A stretch of 14,054 nt of DNA, from NCBI GenBank assembly GCA_964459445.1, contig CAYWMP010000157.1, positions 1 through 14,054 on the forward strand, read 5' to 3'. The notes under the pieces were generated by a model that saw only the letters and a program-made list of their open reading frames with translations, searched no databases and was not told where the DNA came from. Origin of the DNA: CAYWMP01 sp964459445 (GTDB lineage Bacteria; Desulfobacterota; DSM-4660; Desulfatiglandales; HGW-15). The position numbers and the translations under genes were made by a program. Positions 6,986 through 14,054 of this stretch are shown here, piece after piece. How positions within the stretch are numbered: the first letter of the stretch is position 1; each line of letters starts with the position of its first letter.

Positions 6986-7005
6986 GGTGCCAACTATCCG
7001 GCACC
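6986..7005. promoter_or_regulatory. Perfect dyad between two divergent promoters, candidate operator
   Basis: GGTGCC (6986-6991) and GGCACC (7000-7005) form a perfect 6-bp dyad with 8 nt between. It lies upstream of both divergent -35 boxes (6961 and 7053). The spacing between arm centres is 14 bp, a little over one helical turn. It is a plausible binding site for a dimeric regulator, possibly the small protein encoded at 6610-6909. This is inference from position only. Confidence 0.4.
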
Positions 7006-7052
7006 CTCACTGAAATATCTATGACCTCCTTTTTCTGACACACGCTAAGCCC

Positions 7053-7080
7053 TTGACAACTTGACCTCCATCATTAATAT
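7053..7080 (+). promoter_or_regulatory. sigma70-like promoter of the zinc-ribbon/ABC/mltA operon
   Basis: A perfect TTGACA (7053-7058) is followed after 16 nt by TAATAT (7075-7080), a 4/6 match to the -10 consensus. Transcription would start near 7087, about 30 nt before the ATG at 7117, with the GAGGG ribosome binding site (7102-7106) in the leader. Confidence 0.55.
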
Positions 7081-7116
7081 AGAGCCTGCTTTAACGTCCG
7101 TGAGGGTGGCCCATCC

Positions 7117-7488
7117 ATGCCGATCTATGAATACGAAGCCCTGGATCCCATAAAGGGATGTAAAAAATGCAGGGTGGCCTTTGAGATCTTGCAGTCGACC
7201 AAGGAAAAGCCCCTGACCCTGTGTTCCCACTGCGGCGGGGCCATTAGGAAAGTCATCTCATGGTGTCGCGCCGCGGTTGCTGAAACCTCCGAGGAGCACA
7301 ACAATGTGATGAGGCAGGTTAAGGATTATGAGAATGAGGGCATGTGGAGTCATGCAGCTGAATTGGCGGACAAACATTCGGAAAAAACAAAAGACAAAGG
7401 CCTCAAGGGAAGGGCTTTGGACAATTACAAGAAGGCGGGCTATGATGCGGCCACGCTTGATAAACATTCAAAATCAAACAACGACTAA
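7117..7488 (+). CDS. FmdB-like zinc-ribbon protein
   Basis: The 123-residue protein starts MPIYEYEA, like the FmdB family of small zinc-ribbon proteins. It has two CxxC knuckles, Cys15/Cys18 and Cys36/Cys39, expected to bind one zinc. The motif ..PLTLCSHCGGAIRKVIS matches the second half of the FmdB domain. In the usual family form the first CxxC follows MPxYEY directly. Here about eight residues (ALDPIKGC) are inserted before it, so this is a divergent branch. Residues 60-123 are a charged helical extension with no recognised domain. FmdB proteins are called putative regulators but their biochemical role is not settled. The gene has its own promoter and is followed after 15 nt by the NEW3 protein gene, so it is probably the first gene of the operon. 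Confidence 0.8.
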   Translation: MPIYEYEALDPIKGCKKCRVAFEILQSTKEKPLTLCSHCGGAIRKVISWCRAAVAETSEEHNNVMRQVKDYENEGMWSHAAELADKHSEKTKDKGLKGRALDNYKKAGYDAATLDKHSKSNND

Positions 7489-7503
7489 AGGAGGATTGGT
7501 TCA

Positions 7504-8733
7504 ATGAAAGGGAAATGGAACGGCTTTTCTTTTTTCATGCTTTTTGTTGCCTTAATGGTGTTTGCCTGGGTAATACCGTCCGGGCTTTCTGTGGCTTATG
7601 GTGAAGATGAAGAAAGGAAAAAGAACCTTCCGCCTCGAGCCATATCCATTGCACCCGAATACACGGGCGTGATTGTGACGGAAGGAGATGATGTCAGCCT
7701 TGATATCAAAGTGAAAAACGGCGGTCAATCGGATGAGAATATCGAATTAACTATTCCCAAAATCCCTGAAGGCTGGAAAGCGAGAATAAAGACCTACAGC
7801 TATGATATCACAGGTGCCCATATCCCAAGCGACAGTACCAAAAGCTTGACCCTGAGGGCAGAGCCCTTCGATGGCGTGGGACCCGGAAAATATACCTTTT
7901 CTATTAGGGCCCAGAGCCAGGACGGAGAATTGACCTCATCCGCCCAGGTGACCATTTCGGTCAAGGCCGGAGAGAAGAAGAAGGAAACAAAGGACGTAAG
8001 GATCACGACGTCCTACCCCGTGCTTCGAGGACCAACGGATGCCAAGTTTGAGTTCTCCTTGGAAGTTGAAAACAAGACGGACAAGGACAGCATCTTCAAC
8101 CTTATTTCAGAAGGCCCCAAAAACTGGGAGATCAATTTCAAGCCGGCCTATGAAGAGAAATTCATATCCAGTCTAAGGATTAAAAAGGGACAGAGCCAAA
8201 GCATGGGCGTGGAGGTGAAACCCTTTGTCCTGGCTGCTCCGGGCAAATATCCCATTATCGTAAAAGTGAGTTCGGAAGACGGTATGGCCGATGTAAACCT
8301 CATGGTCCTCCTGACCGGAACCAATAAGCTGGATGTGGGAACCCCCGATGGCCTGCTCTCCCTAAACGCGATGAGGGGCAAGGAAGCCAACCTTTCCTTT
8401 TACGTCAAGAACAGCGGGTCGGCCCCGCAGAGCAATATCAGGTTTCTCTCCTTCAAGCCTGAGAATTGGAAGGTAGAGTACAGACCGGAGTTGATCGAAA
8501 CCATTGCACCGGGAGAATTGAAGCAGATTGAAGCGATCATCACGCCGGCGGAACAAGCGCTTGTGGGCGACTATTCCGTGGGTCTGAATGTGGATGCGGG
8601 TAAATTCTCCAAGGACATGGAATTACGCGTGACCGTCAGGGCATCCACGGCCTGGGGTTGGATCGGAATAGGAATTATCGTACTGGTCGTTCTCGGTCTT
8701 GTCGTTCTTTTTGTTCGTATGGGAAGGCGCTAG
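7504..8733 (+). CDS. Secreted, membrane-anchored NEW3-type beta-sandwich protein
   Basis: The 409-residue protein has an N-terminal signal peptide (basic residues 2-4, hydrophobic core about 8-31, possible cleavage near VAYG at 33). A C-terminal transmembrane helix (about 384-404) is followed by RMGRR, a positive stop-transfer end. The mature part should therefore face the periplasm while tethered to the inner membrane. Between them are three Ig-like repeats, about 45-152, 165-270 and 280-380. Each has the NEW3 pattern of a strand-rich region with 'VxNxG...', 'P.GW' or 'P.NW', and 'PGxY...V'. NEW3 domains occur in envelope proteins and beside carbohydrate enzymes. A perfect AGGAGG precedes the ATG. 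The ABC ATPase gene starts one base after the stop, so this is very likely the extracytoplasmic partner of the transporter. Its ligand cannot be told from sequence. Confidence 0.85.
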   Translation: MKGKWNGFSFFMLFVALMVFAWVIPSGLSVAYGEDEERKKNLPPRAISIAPEYTGVIVTEGDDVSLDIKVKNGGQSDENIELTIPKIPEGWKARIKTYSYDITGAHIPSDSTKSLTLRAEPFDGVGPGKYTFSIRAQSQDGELTSSAQVTISVKAGEKKKETKDVRITTSYPVLRGPTDAKFEFSLEVENKTDKDSIFNLISEGPKNWEINFKPAYEEKFISSLRIKKGQSQSMGVEVKPFVLAAPGKYPIIVKVSSEDGMADVNLMVLLTGTNKLDVGTPDGLLSLNAMRGKEANLSFYVKNSGSAPQSNIRFLSFKPENWKVEYRPELIETIAPGELKQIEAIITPAEQALVGDYSVGLNVDAGKFSKDMELRVTVRASTAWGWIGIGIIVLVVLGLVVLFVRMGRR

Positions 8734-8734
8734 G

Positions 8735-9487
8735 ATGGATAATCAAACGATTATCAACACAACGGGTCTTACCAAAAGATACAAACAGCAGACTGCCGTG
8801 GATAGCCTTTCCTTTCAGGTTGAAGAAGGTGAAGTCTTTGGATTCTTGGGTCCCAACGGGGCCGGAAAGACCACAACCCTACTGATGCTCCTTGGACTCA
8901 GCCAACCCACTAAAGGATCCGCCCGGGTATGCGGTCTGGACCCCACCAGAAAAGCCAAGGACGTAAAGCGCCTCGTCGGATACCTGCCCGAGAATGTGGG
9001 TTTTTATAACGACATGGACGCGATTCAGAGCCTTGAGTACATCGCCGAACTCAACGAAATAAATGGGGGCCGTGCACAAAACCAGATCCTGAGCGTGCTC
9101 GAGGAAGTGGGTCTTAAAGACGATGTCCGAAAAAAGGTCGGCGCCTATTCTCGGGGTATGAAACAACGGTTGGGCATAGCAGAAGTATTGATTAAGGATC
9201 CGAAGGTCCTCCTCCTCGATGAACCGACTCTCGGTCTTGATCCTGACGGCGCCCTCAGGCTCATTGAACTCATTAAATCCCTAAATCGCGATAGAAGGAT
9301 CACGGTATTGCTCTCATCCCACAATCTCTACCAGGTACAAAAGATATCCCACCGCGTCGGCATCATGATTAGGGGTAACATGGTTGCTGAAGGCTCCATT
9401 GAGTCCCTGGCGAGAGAAAAGTTCGGTCTGGGAGAAGAGCAGTATACGCTCGAAGAAATCTATATGAAGTATTTTCAGGAGGTCTGA
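8735..9487 (+). CDS. ABC transporter ATPase of the ABC-2/NosF-like type
   Basis: This 250-residue nucleotide-binding subunit should power the permease encoded next. Walker A is GPNGAGKT (39-46), the signature is YSRGMKQR (138-145), Walker B is VLLLDEP (158-164) with D-loop GLD, and the switch histidine is His196 (SSHN). Tyr16 is in the A-loop position. The Q-loop region reads GYLPEN, as is usual for this CcmA/NosF-like class where Glu replaces Gln. The start at 8735 is preferred over an in-frame ATG at 8699. The longer form would overlap the end of the NEW3 gene, whereas at 8735 GGGAAGG lies 7 nt upstream and the conserved domain begins. It overlaps the permease gene in a TGATG junction, a sign of coupled translation. 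Confidence 0.95.
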   Translation: MDNQTIINTTGLTKRYKQQTAVDSLSFQVEEGEVFGFLGPNGAGKTTTLLMLLGLSQPTKGSARVCGLDPTRKAKDVKRLVGYLPENVGFYNDMDAIQSLEYIAELNEINGGRAQNQILSVLEEVGLKDDVRKKVGAYSRGMKQRLGIAEVLIKDPKVLLLDEPTLGLDPDGALRLIELIKSLNRDRRITVLLSSHNLYQVQKISHRVGIMIRGNMVAEGSIESLAREKFGLGEEQYTLEEIYMKYFQEV

Positions 9488-9489
9488 TG

Positions 9490-10449
9490 ATGCAAGGCCT
9501 TTTGGCTGTTTACAGAAAAGAACTGGCTGACCATTTTACCAGCTATCGGTTTGTCATCCTTTTTGCCCTGATTGGGATGGTCAGCTTCATCACAGCTTAT
9601 ATGGCTGGAATCAACCTGCGAGAAAACCTCGGTGGTGTGGCCAAACCGAAATTCGTATTTCTGATGCTCTTTAATAGCACCGGGGCGCTCTTCTCAATGG
9701 TGCAGTTCGTGGCCTTTTTTGGCCCCCTTATCGGATTGGTTCTGGGATTTGATGCCATCAACCGGGAAAGGGCCCACGGCACACTCATTAAACTGTTGTC
9801 TCAACCCATTTACAGGGATTCCGTTATCAATGGAAAGTTCCTGGCCGGTGTCACTACCATCAGCATCATGCTTCTTTCCATTGTGCTGGTGATCTCCGGG
9901 TTCGGTCTTGCCCTGCTTGGTGTTGTCCCCGGCCTGGAAGAGATTTGGCGACTCATCTTCTACATGATTCTGAGCATCATTTACATATCTTTCTGGCTTG
10001 GGATCTCGATTCTGTTTTCCATCTTTTTCAGAAGTATCGCTACCTCGGCCCTCGCTTCGGTGGCTTTATGGATATTCCTGTCATTTTTTGTGTCTCTCGG
10101 GGCTGATGTATTGGCCAACACATTAGTGCCGGTGGACAGGACCCAGAGCGGAAGCGAGGAAGTGTTTCTCAAAAATGCGCGTCTTAAAGAGAATATATCC
10201 CATTTTTCACCCATGTCGCTCTATTCCAAGGCATCGGCCACGATCGTGGATCCTATGCGAAATACAACAAGCGCTCTCGTGCTCATGGGTCCCTTGGAAC
10301 AACTCTCCGCATCGCGTTTTCAGAACCCGCTGCCATTGGGACAGAGTCTGATTGTTGTCTATCCTCACCTGGTTGCTTTGGTGGCCATTATGCTCATCTG
10401 TTTTGCCATTTCCTATGTGGTTTTCATGACCCAGGAAATAAGAACTTAA
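9490..10449 (+). CDS. ABC-2 type (NosY-like) permease
   Basis: The protein has 319 residues with about six transmembrane segments, roughly at 21-41, 70-88, 117-146, 153-180, 184-207 and 292-313. A hydrophilic loop of about 80 residues precedes the last one. The N-terminal KELADHFTSYRF and the motif INRERAHGTLIKLLSQPIYR after the second helix are typical of ABC-2 permeases of the NosY type. AGGAGG at 9477-9482 is 7 nt from the ATG at 9490 and only 4 nt from the overlapping ATG at 9487, so the second is the likelier start. It forms a complex with the ATPase upstream and probably with the NEW3 protein. There is no nosD, nosZ or nosL in the window, so no link to nitrous oxide reduction can be claimed. 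The direction of transport is probably export or a mechanical function, by analogy with the family. Confidence 0.92.
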   Translation: MQGLLAVYRKELADHFTSYRFVILFALIGMVSFITAYMAGINLRENLGGVAKPKFVFLMLFNSTGALFSMVQFVAFFGPLIGLVLGFDAINRERAHGTLIKLLSQPIYRDSVINGKFLAGVTTISIMLLSIVLVISGFGLALLGVVPGLEEIWRLIFYMILSIIYISFWLGISILFSIFFRSIATSALASVALWIFLSFFVSLGADVLANTLVPVDRTQSGSEEVFLKNARLKENISHFSPMSLYSKASATIVDPMRNTTSALVLMGPLEQLSASRFQNPLPLGQSLIVVYPHLVALVAIMLICFAISYVVFMTQEIRT

Positions 10450-10477
10450 CCTCAACCACCTCTGGAGGTATATTCAA

Positions 10478-10690
10478 ATGAAGATCGAAGAACTTGTCAC
10501 AGGCAAGAATGACAACGCTGAAATTCAAATTGAAGGGGCCCCCATACCTGTTAAAGCCCTTAGAAATCTTATCAATGACGGATACATTCACATTAAGTCA
10601 TACAGGGAAAACAAAACCTATTCCCTGTGGGGAAAGAACTGCTCGGCCTGCTTGACCGTGCAGGAGCTTCGCGGCAGAGGGAATGGGTAA
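10478..10690 (+). CDS. Small protein with one CxxC, unknown function
   Basis: The 70-residue protein is predicted soluble, with no signal peptide or membrane segment. I do not recognise a family. A strong ribosome binding site GGAGG (10464-10468) lies 9 nt before the ATG. The gene sits 28 nt after the permease and 69 nt before the mltA start preferred here, all on the same strand, so it is probably translated. Cys55 and Cys58 form a single CxxC (NCSACLT), which could join a metal site in a dimer or act in redox. The rest reads as short alternating strands (AEIQIEG, GYIHIKSYRE, KTYSLWG). No in-frame ATG upstream is needed to explain it. Confidence 0.65.
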   Translation: MKIEELVTGKNDNAEIQIEGAPIPVKALRNLINDGYIHIKSYRENKTYSLWGKNCSACLTVQELRGRGNG

Positions 10691-10759
10691 TATGATAAGA
10701 TGCATCTGCAGCCAGTAAAAGTCATCGTCCGTCCTACCGAAATCACACCCTGCTTCCCC

Positions 10760-11962
10760 ATGCGGCTGCTTATTCTTCTGCTATTGACTGCGATCCTATT
10801 GCCGACCGGTTGTTCTCCTGCTCTCCATCGCAAGGCCAAGGAACCCCAAGAAGCCCTGAAAAGGGTTCGATTCTTCCTTCCAAAGTTTAAGGATGATATG
10901 GATCTCGCCACCCTTGCGAATGCGATCCAACAGAATCTCGAGTATTTATACAAAATCGATCCGGAACGCATCTTTCAATACGGTCCCCACCAATACACCT
11001 CTAGGCAGGTGCGCCAAAGCCAAGAGGAACTCTTGGCCTTCCTATCACGGAATCCCACCGCACGGCAGTTGAACAGCATGATAAGGAAGAACTATCTGGT
11101 CTACAGGGCGACCGGACGTGTTGGGAAAAGAAGCGTCCTTTTCACGGGTTACTTCGAACCTGTCTATGAAGGAAGTCTTGTACCCGACGAGAGCCATAAA
11201 TATCCATTGTACCGAATGCCCGAGGATCTCATCGAGATAGACCTGTCGCTCTTTAGCCAGAAATATGCGGGCGAAAAAATTGTCGCCCGGGTGGAAGACA
11301 ACAGAGTTCTGCCCTATTACACCAGGTCCGATATTGAGGTCGGGAAGGCCCTAAAGGACAAGGGCTTGGAGATCGCATGGCTGAAGGATCCCGTTGAGGT
11401 GGACATCCTCCAGATCCAAGGCTCCGGGAGCTTGCGCCTGCTCGATGGCAGGAGAGTTCGGATAGGCTATGCCGGCAAGAACGGGCGCCCTTATCGCTCC
11501 ATTGGAAGATACCTGATAGACAAAGGCTTCATTGAAAGGGAAAAGCTTTCCATGCAGGCAATTATGGAGTATCTTTCAGGGCATCCGGATCAGATAGATG
11601 AGGTCTTGAATCATGATCCATCCTATGTGTTCTTCAGGATCCTTGGAGATGATCCTATTGTCGGAAGGATCAACGTCCCCTTGACGCCCGGCAGATCCGT
11701 TGCCCTCGATTACCGTCTTTTCCCCGACGGGGCGCTTTGTTTTATCTCCACCCAAAAGCCAATTATCTCTGACAAGGGACAGATCGAATCCTGGAGGAAT
11801 TTTTCCCGATTGGTGCTCAATCAAGACACCGGCGGGGCCATCAGAGGTGCGGGCAGGGCCGATTTATTTTGGGGAAGCGGGCCCTATGCAGGCATTGCGG
11901 CAGGCCACATGAAACATGAAGGGGAATTGTACGTACTTATCAAAAAACCTGGTGGCCGTTAA
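10760..11962 (+). CDS. mltA: MltA-family lytic murein transglycosylase, lipoprotein
   Basis: Enzymes of this family cleave the MurNAc-GlcNAc bond of peptidoglycan with formation of 1,6-anhydroMurNAc. With this start the protein has 400 residues. The N-terminus MRLLILLLL...LLPTGC is a lipoprotein signal with lipidated Cys18, and there is no Asp at +2, so outer-membrane sorting is expected in a Gram-negative cell. The MltA domain spans about 100-290 (FTGYFEPVYEGS..., LQIQGSG..., GRPYRSIGRYLI). The C-terminal 3D domain carries its three aspartates: Asp317 (ALD), Asp356 (QDTGGAI) and Asp368 (RADLFWG). The last is the best match, from memory, to the catalytic Asp308 of E. coli MltA. An ATG at 10700 would add 20 residues before the signal peptide. 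Neither start has a clear ribosome binding site, and the shorter one gives a normal signal peptide. It is the last gene of the operon. Confidence 0.93.
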   Translation: MRLLILLLLTAILLPTGCSPALHRKAKEPQEALKRVRFFLPKFKDDMDLATLANAIQQNLEYLYKIDPERIFQYGPHQYTSRQVRQSQEELLAFLSRNPTARQLNSMIRKNYLVYRATGRVGKRSVLFTGYFEPVYEGSLVPDESHKYPLYRMPEDLIEIDLSLFSQKYAGEKIVARVEDNRVLPYYTRSDIEVGKALKDKGLEIAWLKDPVEVDILQIQGSGSLRLLDGRRVRIGYAGKNGRPYRSIGRYLIDKGFIEREKLSMQAIMEYLSGHPDQIDEVLNHDPSYVFFRILGDDPIVGRINVPLTPGRSVALDYRLFPDGALCFISTQKPIISDKGQIESWRNFSRLVLNQDTGGAIRGAGRADLFWGSGPYAGIAAGHMKHEGELYVLIKKPGGR

Positions 11963-14034
11963 ATAGAAAACTTTGAAAAGTCGGCCAGGCTCAGAAAGAG
12001 ATGGCCCAGGCTTTGAAGCATCCCTACCCTGTTTTCCTTCAACTTCGGATCATCCTTTGTCAGAATCTCCACACCCTCGAATATATCATCCACAGGCTTT
12101 CTTAATTGGACCATGTGATTCAAGGCCTCAAAATACTCGTTCTTCTCCGCGAAGGCCTCAACTCCCTCCTTCACCTTTCCAAAGGCAGCCCAAAGATCCG
12201 ACTCGCAGGATTCCCTAAACAGGCTCGGGTCGACAGAGTAGGTTTTTTCTTGTTTCTTCAATATGTTCTTTATTCGTTTGGACGTAAGGACAATGGATTC
12301 GAATTCATCGGACTCCGCCATGAATTTTTGCAACTGTTCAATTCGCGGACTGAGCTGGCTGATTTGGTTAAAATCCGCTGATATGACGGCTTCCACCAAA
12401 TCGGTCTTATAGCCTGCCCTTAACATCAGGTTCCGATATCTTTCCCTGAAAAAGTCGATCAACCTATTGAGAACAGCTTTCTCATCGAATTTAACCGTTT
12501 CACGAAGAAGGCCCAAGGAAGTGGATACCAATTCCATGAGGCCGATAGCCCAACCCCGATCTTCCAAGATGCGGATTATAGCCAAGGCGTGTCTTCTCAG
12601 GGCAAAGGGATCTGCCGCCCCCGTCGGCTCCTGCCCGATGGAAAAGGACCCTGCAATGGTGTCCATACGATCCGCAATACCGACGATAGCGCCCGTCACC
12701 GTTTTCGGGAGCGCATCATCCGCCCGCGCAGGCAAATAGTGTTCATGGATCGCCAAACACACTTCCTCGGGATGGCCGTCAAGGCGGGCGTATTCTTTAC
12801 CCATCACGCCCTGGAGGCTCGGGAATTCCATGACCATTTCGGTCACCAGGTCGCATTTGCACAGCCTTGCTGCAAGCTTTGCATCCGATCTTTTTTCCGG
12901 AGCGACCCATTCCGCAATTTGTTCCGCCAATCTCGCGAAACGCTCGACCTTGGAGTAGGAGGTACCCAGTTCAGCCTGGTAAATAACGTCCTTCAGATCC
13001 TCCAACCGGTCCTCAAGGGTGTGTTTTCTGTCTTCCTTGAAAAAGAAATCCGCATCCGCCAGCCTGGCGCGCAGGACCCGTTGATGACCCTTTTGAACAA
13101 CGGCCTCATCATTTGGGACGGTGTTGTTGACAGCCACGAAATTGGGCATCAAATTCCCCTGTTGATCCCGGAGCGCGAAATACTTCTGGTGTTCTCGCAT
13201 GGCCGTGATCAACACAGGATCCGGAAGATCGAGGAAGGCCTTGTCAAAGCCACCGCACAGGGCAATCGGGGCTTCCACCAGGTTTGCCACGGTCGTTACC
13301 AGTCCGGGGTCCTCCAAAGGGGTCCCGGATACGGTGTCGGCCGCGGCCTTCGCAGCCTCTGCCACCCTTTTCTCCCTCTCCTTTTGATCAATCACCACGG
13401 AGCTTTCACTCACCTTTTCCAGGTAATCTTCAAGGCCCTCTACTTCTATCTTGCCGGGGGCCATGAACCGGTGTCCCATGGTTGCGCGACCGCTTTTGAT
13501 TCCCGCCACTTCGAAGGGTATCACTGCGCCGTCAAGAAGGGCCAAAATCCAATGGATCGGTCGCACAAAGGAAAACTTTCCGCTCCCCCATCGCATGGAC
13601 TTGGGCCAAGGGATGTCAGCAATTAAGGTTGGCAGGATTTCGGTAAGGATCTCGGAGGTCGGTCTTCCGGGAATATTCCTTTTGATATAAAGATATTCGC
13701 CTTTTGGGGTCTCAAGGCTTTGCAGCTCATCCACGGAGACACCCTGTTTCTTCGCAAAACCAAGGGCCGCCTTTGTTGGATTCCCCTTTTCATCATAGGC
13801 AGCCTTTTTTGGAGGACCGGTCACTTCCTGAATCGTGTCAGCTTGCTTTTTTGCAATGGAACCGGCTATCAGGACGAGCCGCCTGGGTGTGCCATGGGCG
13901 ATCAGGCTCCCTTCGGTCTCGATGCGATGATCCTTCATATAGGATTCGGCCAGTCGTGATAGTTCTTTCAAGGCATCGTTAAGATACCCCGAAGGAATCT
14001 CCTCGGTGCCCAACTCAAAGAGTAATTCAGCCAC
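11959..14034 (-). CDS. glyS: Glycyl-tRNA synthetase beta subunit
   Basis: This is the large, non-catalytic-core subunit of the alpha2beta2 glycyl-tRNA synthetase. It binds tRNA-Gly and is required for aminoacylation. The 691 residues match E. coli GlyS (689). The N-terminus ELLFELGTEEIPSGY and the motifs HGTPRRLVL, PKSMRWG, FVRPIHW and MREHQKYF are hallmarks. A central HD-like region, about 390-470, includes KCDLVTEMVMEFPSLQG, AIHEHYLP and IADRMDT. The C-terminal DALR-type anticodon-binding helices run from about 560. The start codon is GTG, with GGAGG (14041-14045) 6 nt upstream. The alpha subunit gene (glyQ) would be expected just outside the window on the right. The gene is convergent with mltA, and the two stop codons overlap in the four bases TTAA. 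Confidence 0.98.
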   Translation of the reverse strand: MAELLFELGTEEIPSGYLNDALKELSRLAESYMKDHRIETEGSLIAHGTPRRLVLIAGSIAKKQADTIQEVTGPPKKAAYDEKGNPTKAALGFAKKQGVSVDELQSLETPKGEYLYIKRNIPGRPTSEILTEILPTLIADIPWPKSMRWGSGKFSFVRPIHWILALLDGAVIPFEVAGIKSGRATMGHRFMAPGKIEVEGLEDYLEKVSESSVVIDQKEREKRVAEAAKAAADTVSGTPLEDPGLVTTVANLVEAPIALCGGFDKAFLDLPDPVLITAMREHQKYFALRDQQGNLMPNFVAVNNTVPNDEAVVQKGHQRVLRARLADADFFFKEDRKHTLEDRLEDLKDVIYQAELGTSYSKVERFARLAEQIAEWVAPEKRSDAKLAARLCKCDLVTEMVMEFPSLQGVMGKEYARLDGHPEEVCLAIHEHYLPARADDALPKTVTGAIVGIADRMDTIAGSFSIGQEPTGAADPFALRRHALAIIRILEDRGWAIGLMELVSTSLGLLRETVKFDEKAVLNRLIDFFRERYRNLMLRAGYKTDLVEAVISADFNQISQLSPRIEQLQKFMAESDEFESIVLTSKRIKNILKKQEKTYSVDPSLFRESCESDLWAAFGKVKEGVEAFAEKNEYFEALNHMVQLRKPVDDIFEGVEILTKDDPKLKENRVGMLQSLGHLFLSLADFSKFSI

Positions 14035-14054
14035 GTCTATCCTCCAGGTTGGTT

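Noticed and set aside
9487..10449. Reading the ATPase-permease pair as nosF-nosY of nitrous oxide reductase maturation
   Set aside because: The similarity is only at the level of the ABC-2 subclass. NosD, NosZ and NosL are absent and a NEW3 protein takes the partner position.
10692..10718. ATG at 10692 as an alternative mltA start
   Set aside because: It is in a different frame and reaches a stop after eight codons.
12589..13626. Long open frame of 345 codons on the plus strand, opposite glyS
   Set aside because: It lies wholly antisense to the well-conserved glyS frame. Its translation is low-complexity and His/Arg/Gly-rich with no domain, and it has no ribosome binding site. It is a shadow of glyS codon bias.

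Overview
The window looks like core chromosome of a Gram-negative bacterium, most likely a Desulfobacterota ('deltaproteobacterial') member. The reasons are the tig-clpP-clpX-lon order followed by tRNA genes, a lipoprotein MltA of the outer-membrane type, a two-subunit glycyl-tRNA synthetase (glyS), and a long intergenic palindromic repeat of a style I associate with that phylum. The taxonomic call is inference; no rRNA or phylogenetic marker was compared.

Region 1 (1-6019, minus strand) is a protein quality-control cluster. Read in its own direction it is trigger factor (tig), the ClpP peptidase, the ClpX unfoldase and the Lon protease. tRNA-Val(UAC) and tRNA-Asp(GUC) follow, the latter cut by the window edge. 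clpP and clpX are 6 nt apart and clpX and lon about 57 nt apart. The tRNAs have a near-consensus promoter of their own behind lon. Two provider-style starts look too long: Lon more likely begins at 2657 and trigger factor at 6019.

Region 2 (6020-6609) is about 590 nt without a gene. It holds an imperfect palindromic repeat of about 154 bp, a pair of direct repeats around it, and a smaller dyad.

Region 3 (6610-7116) is a small minus-strand gene of 99 codons that could encode a ribbon-helix-helix-type protein. It is separated from the next operon by a divergent promoter region with two good sigma70-like promoters and a perfect dyad between them.

Region 4 (7117-11962, plus strand) is a probable six-gene operon: an FmdB-like zinc-ribbon protein, a signal-peptide and membrane-anchored NEW3-type beta-sandwich protein, an ABC ATPase, an ABC-2/NosY-like permease, a 70-residue protein with one CxxC, and a lipoprotein of the MltA lytic transglycosylase family. 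The middle three genes have the layout of an ABC system with a dedicated envelope-exposed partner. Its substrate is not evident from sequence. This is the least characterised part of the window.

Region 5 (11959-14034, minus strand) is glyS, convergent with mltA. The two stop codons share the same four bases (TTAA).
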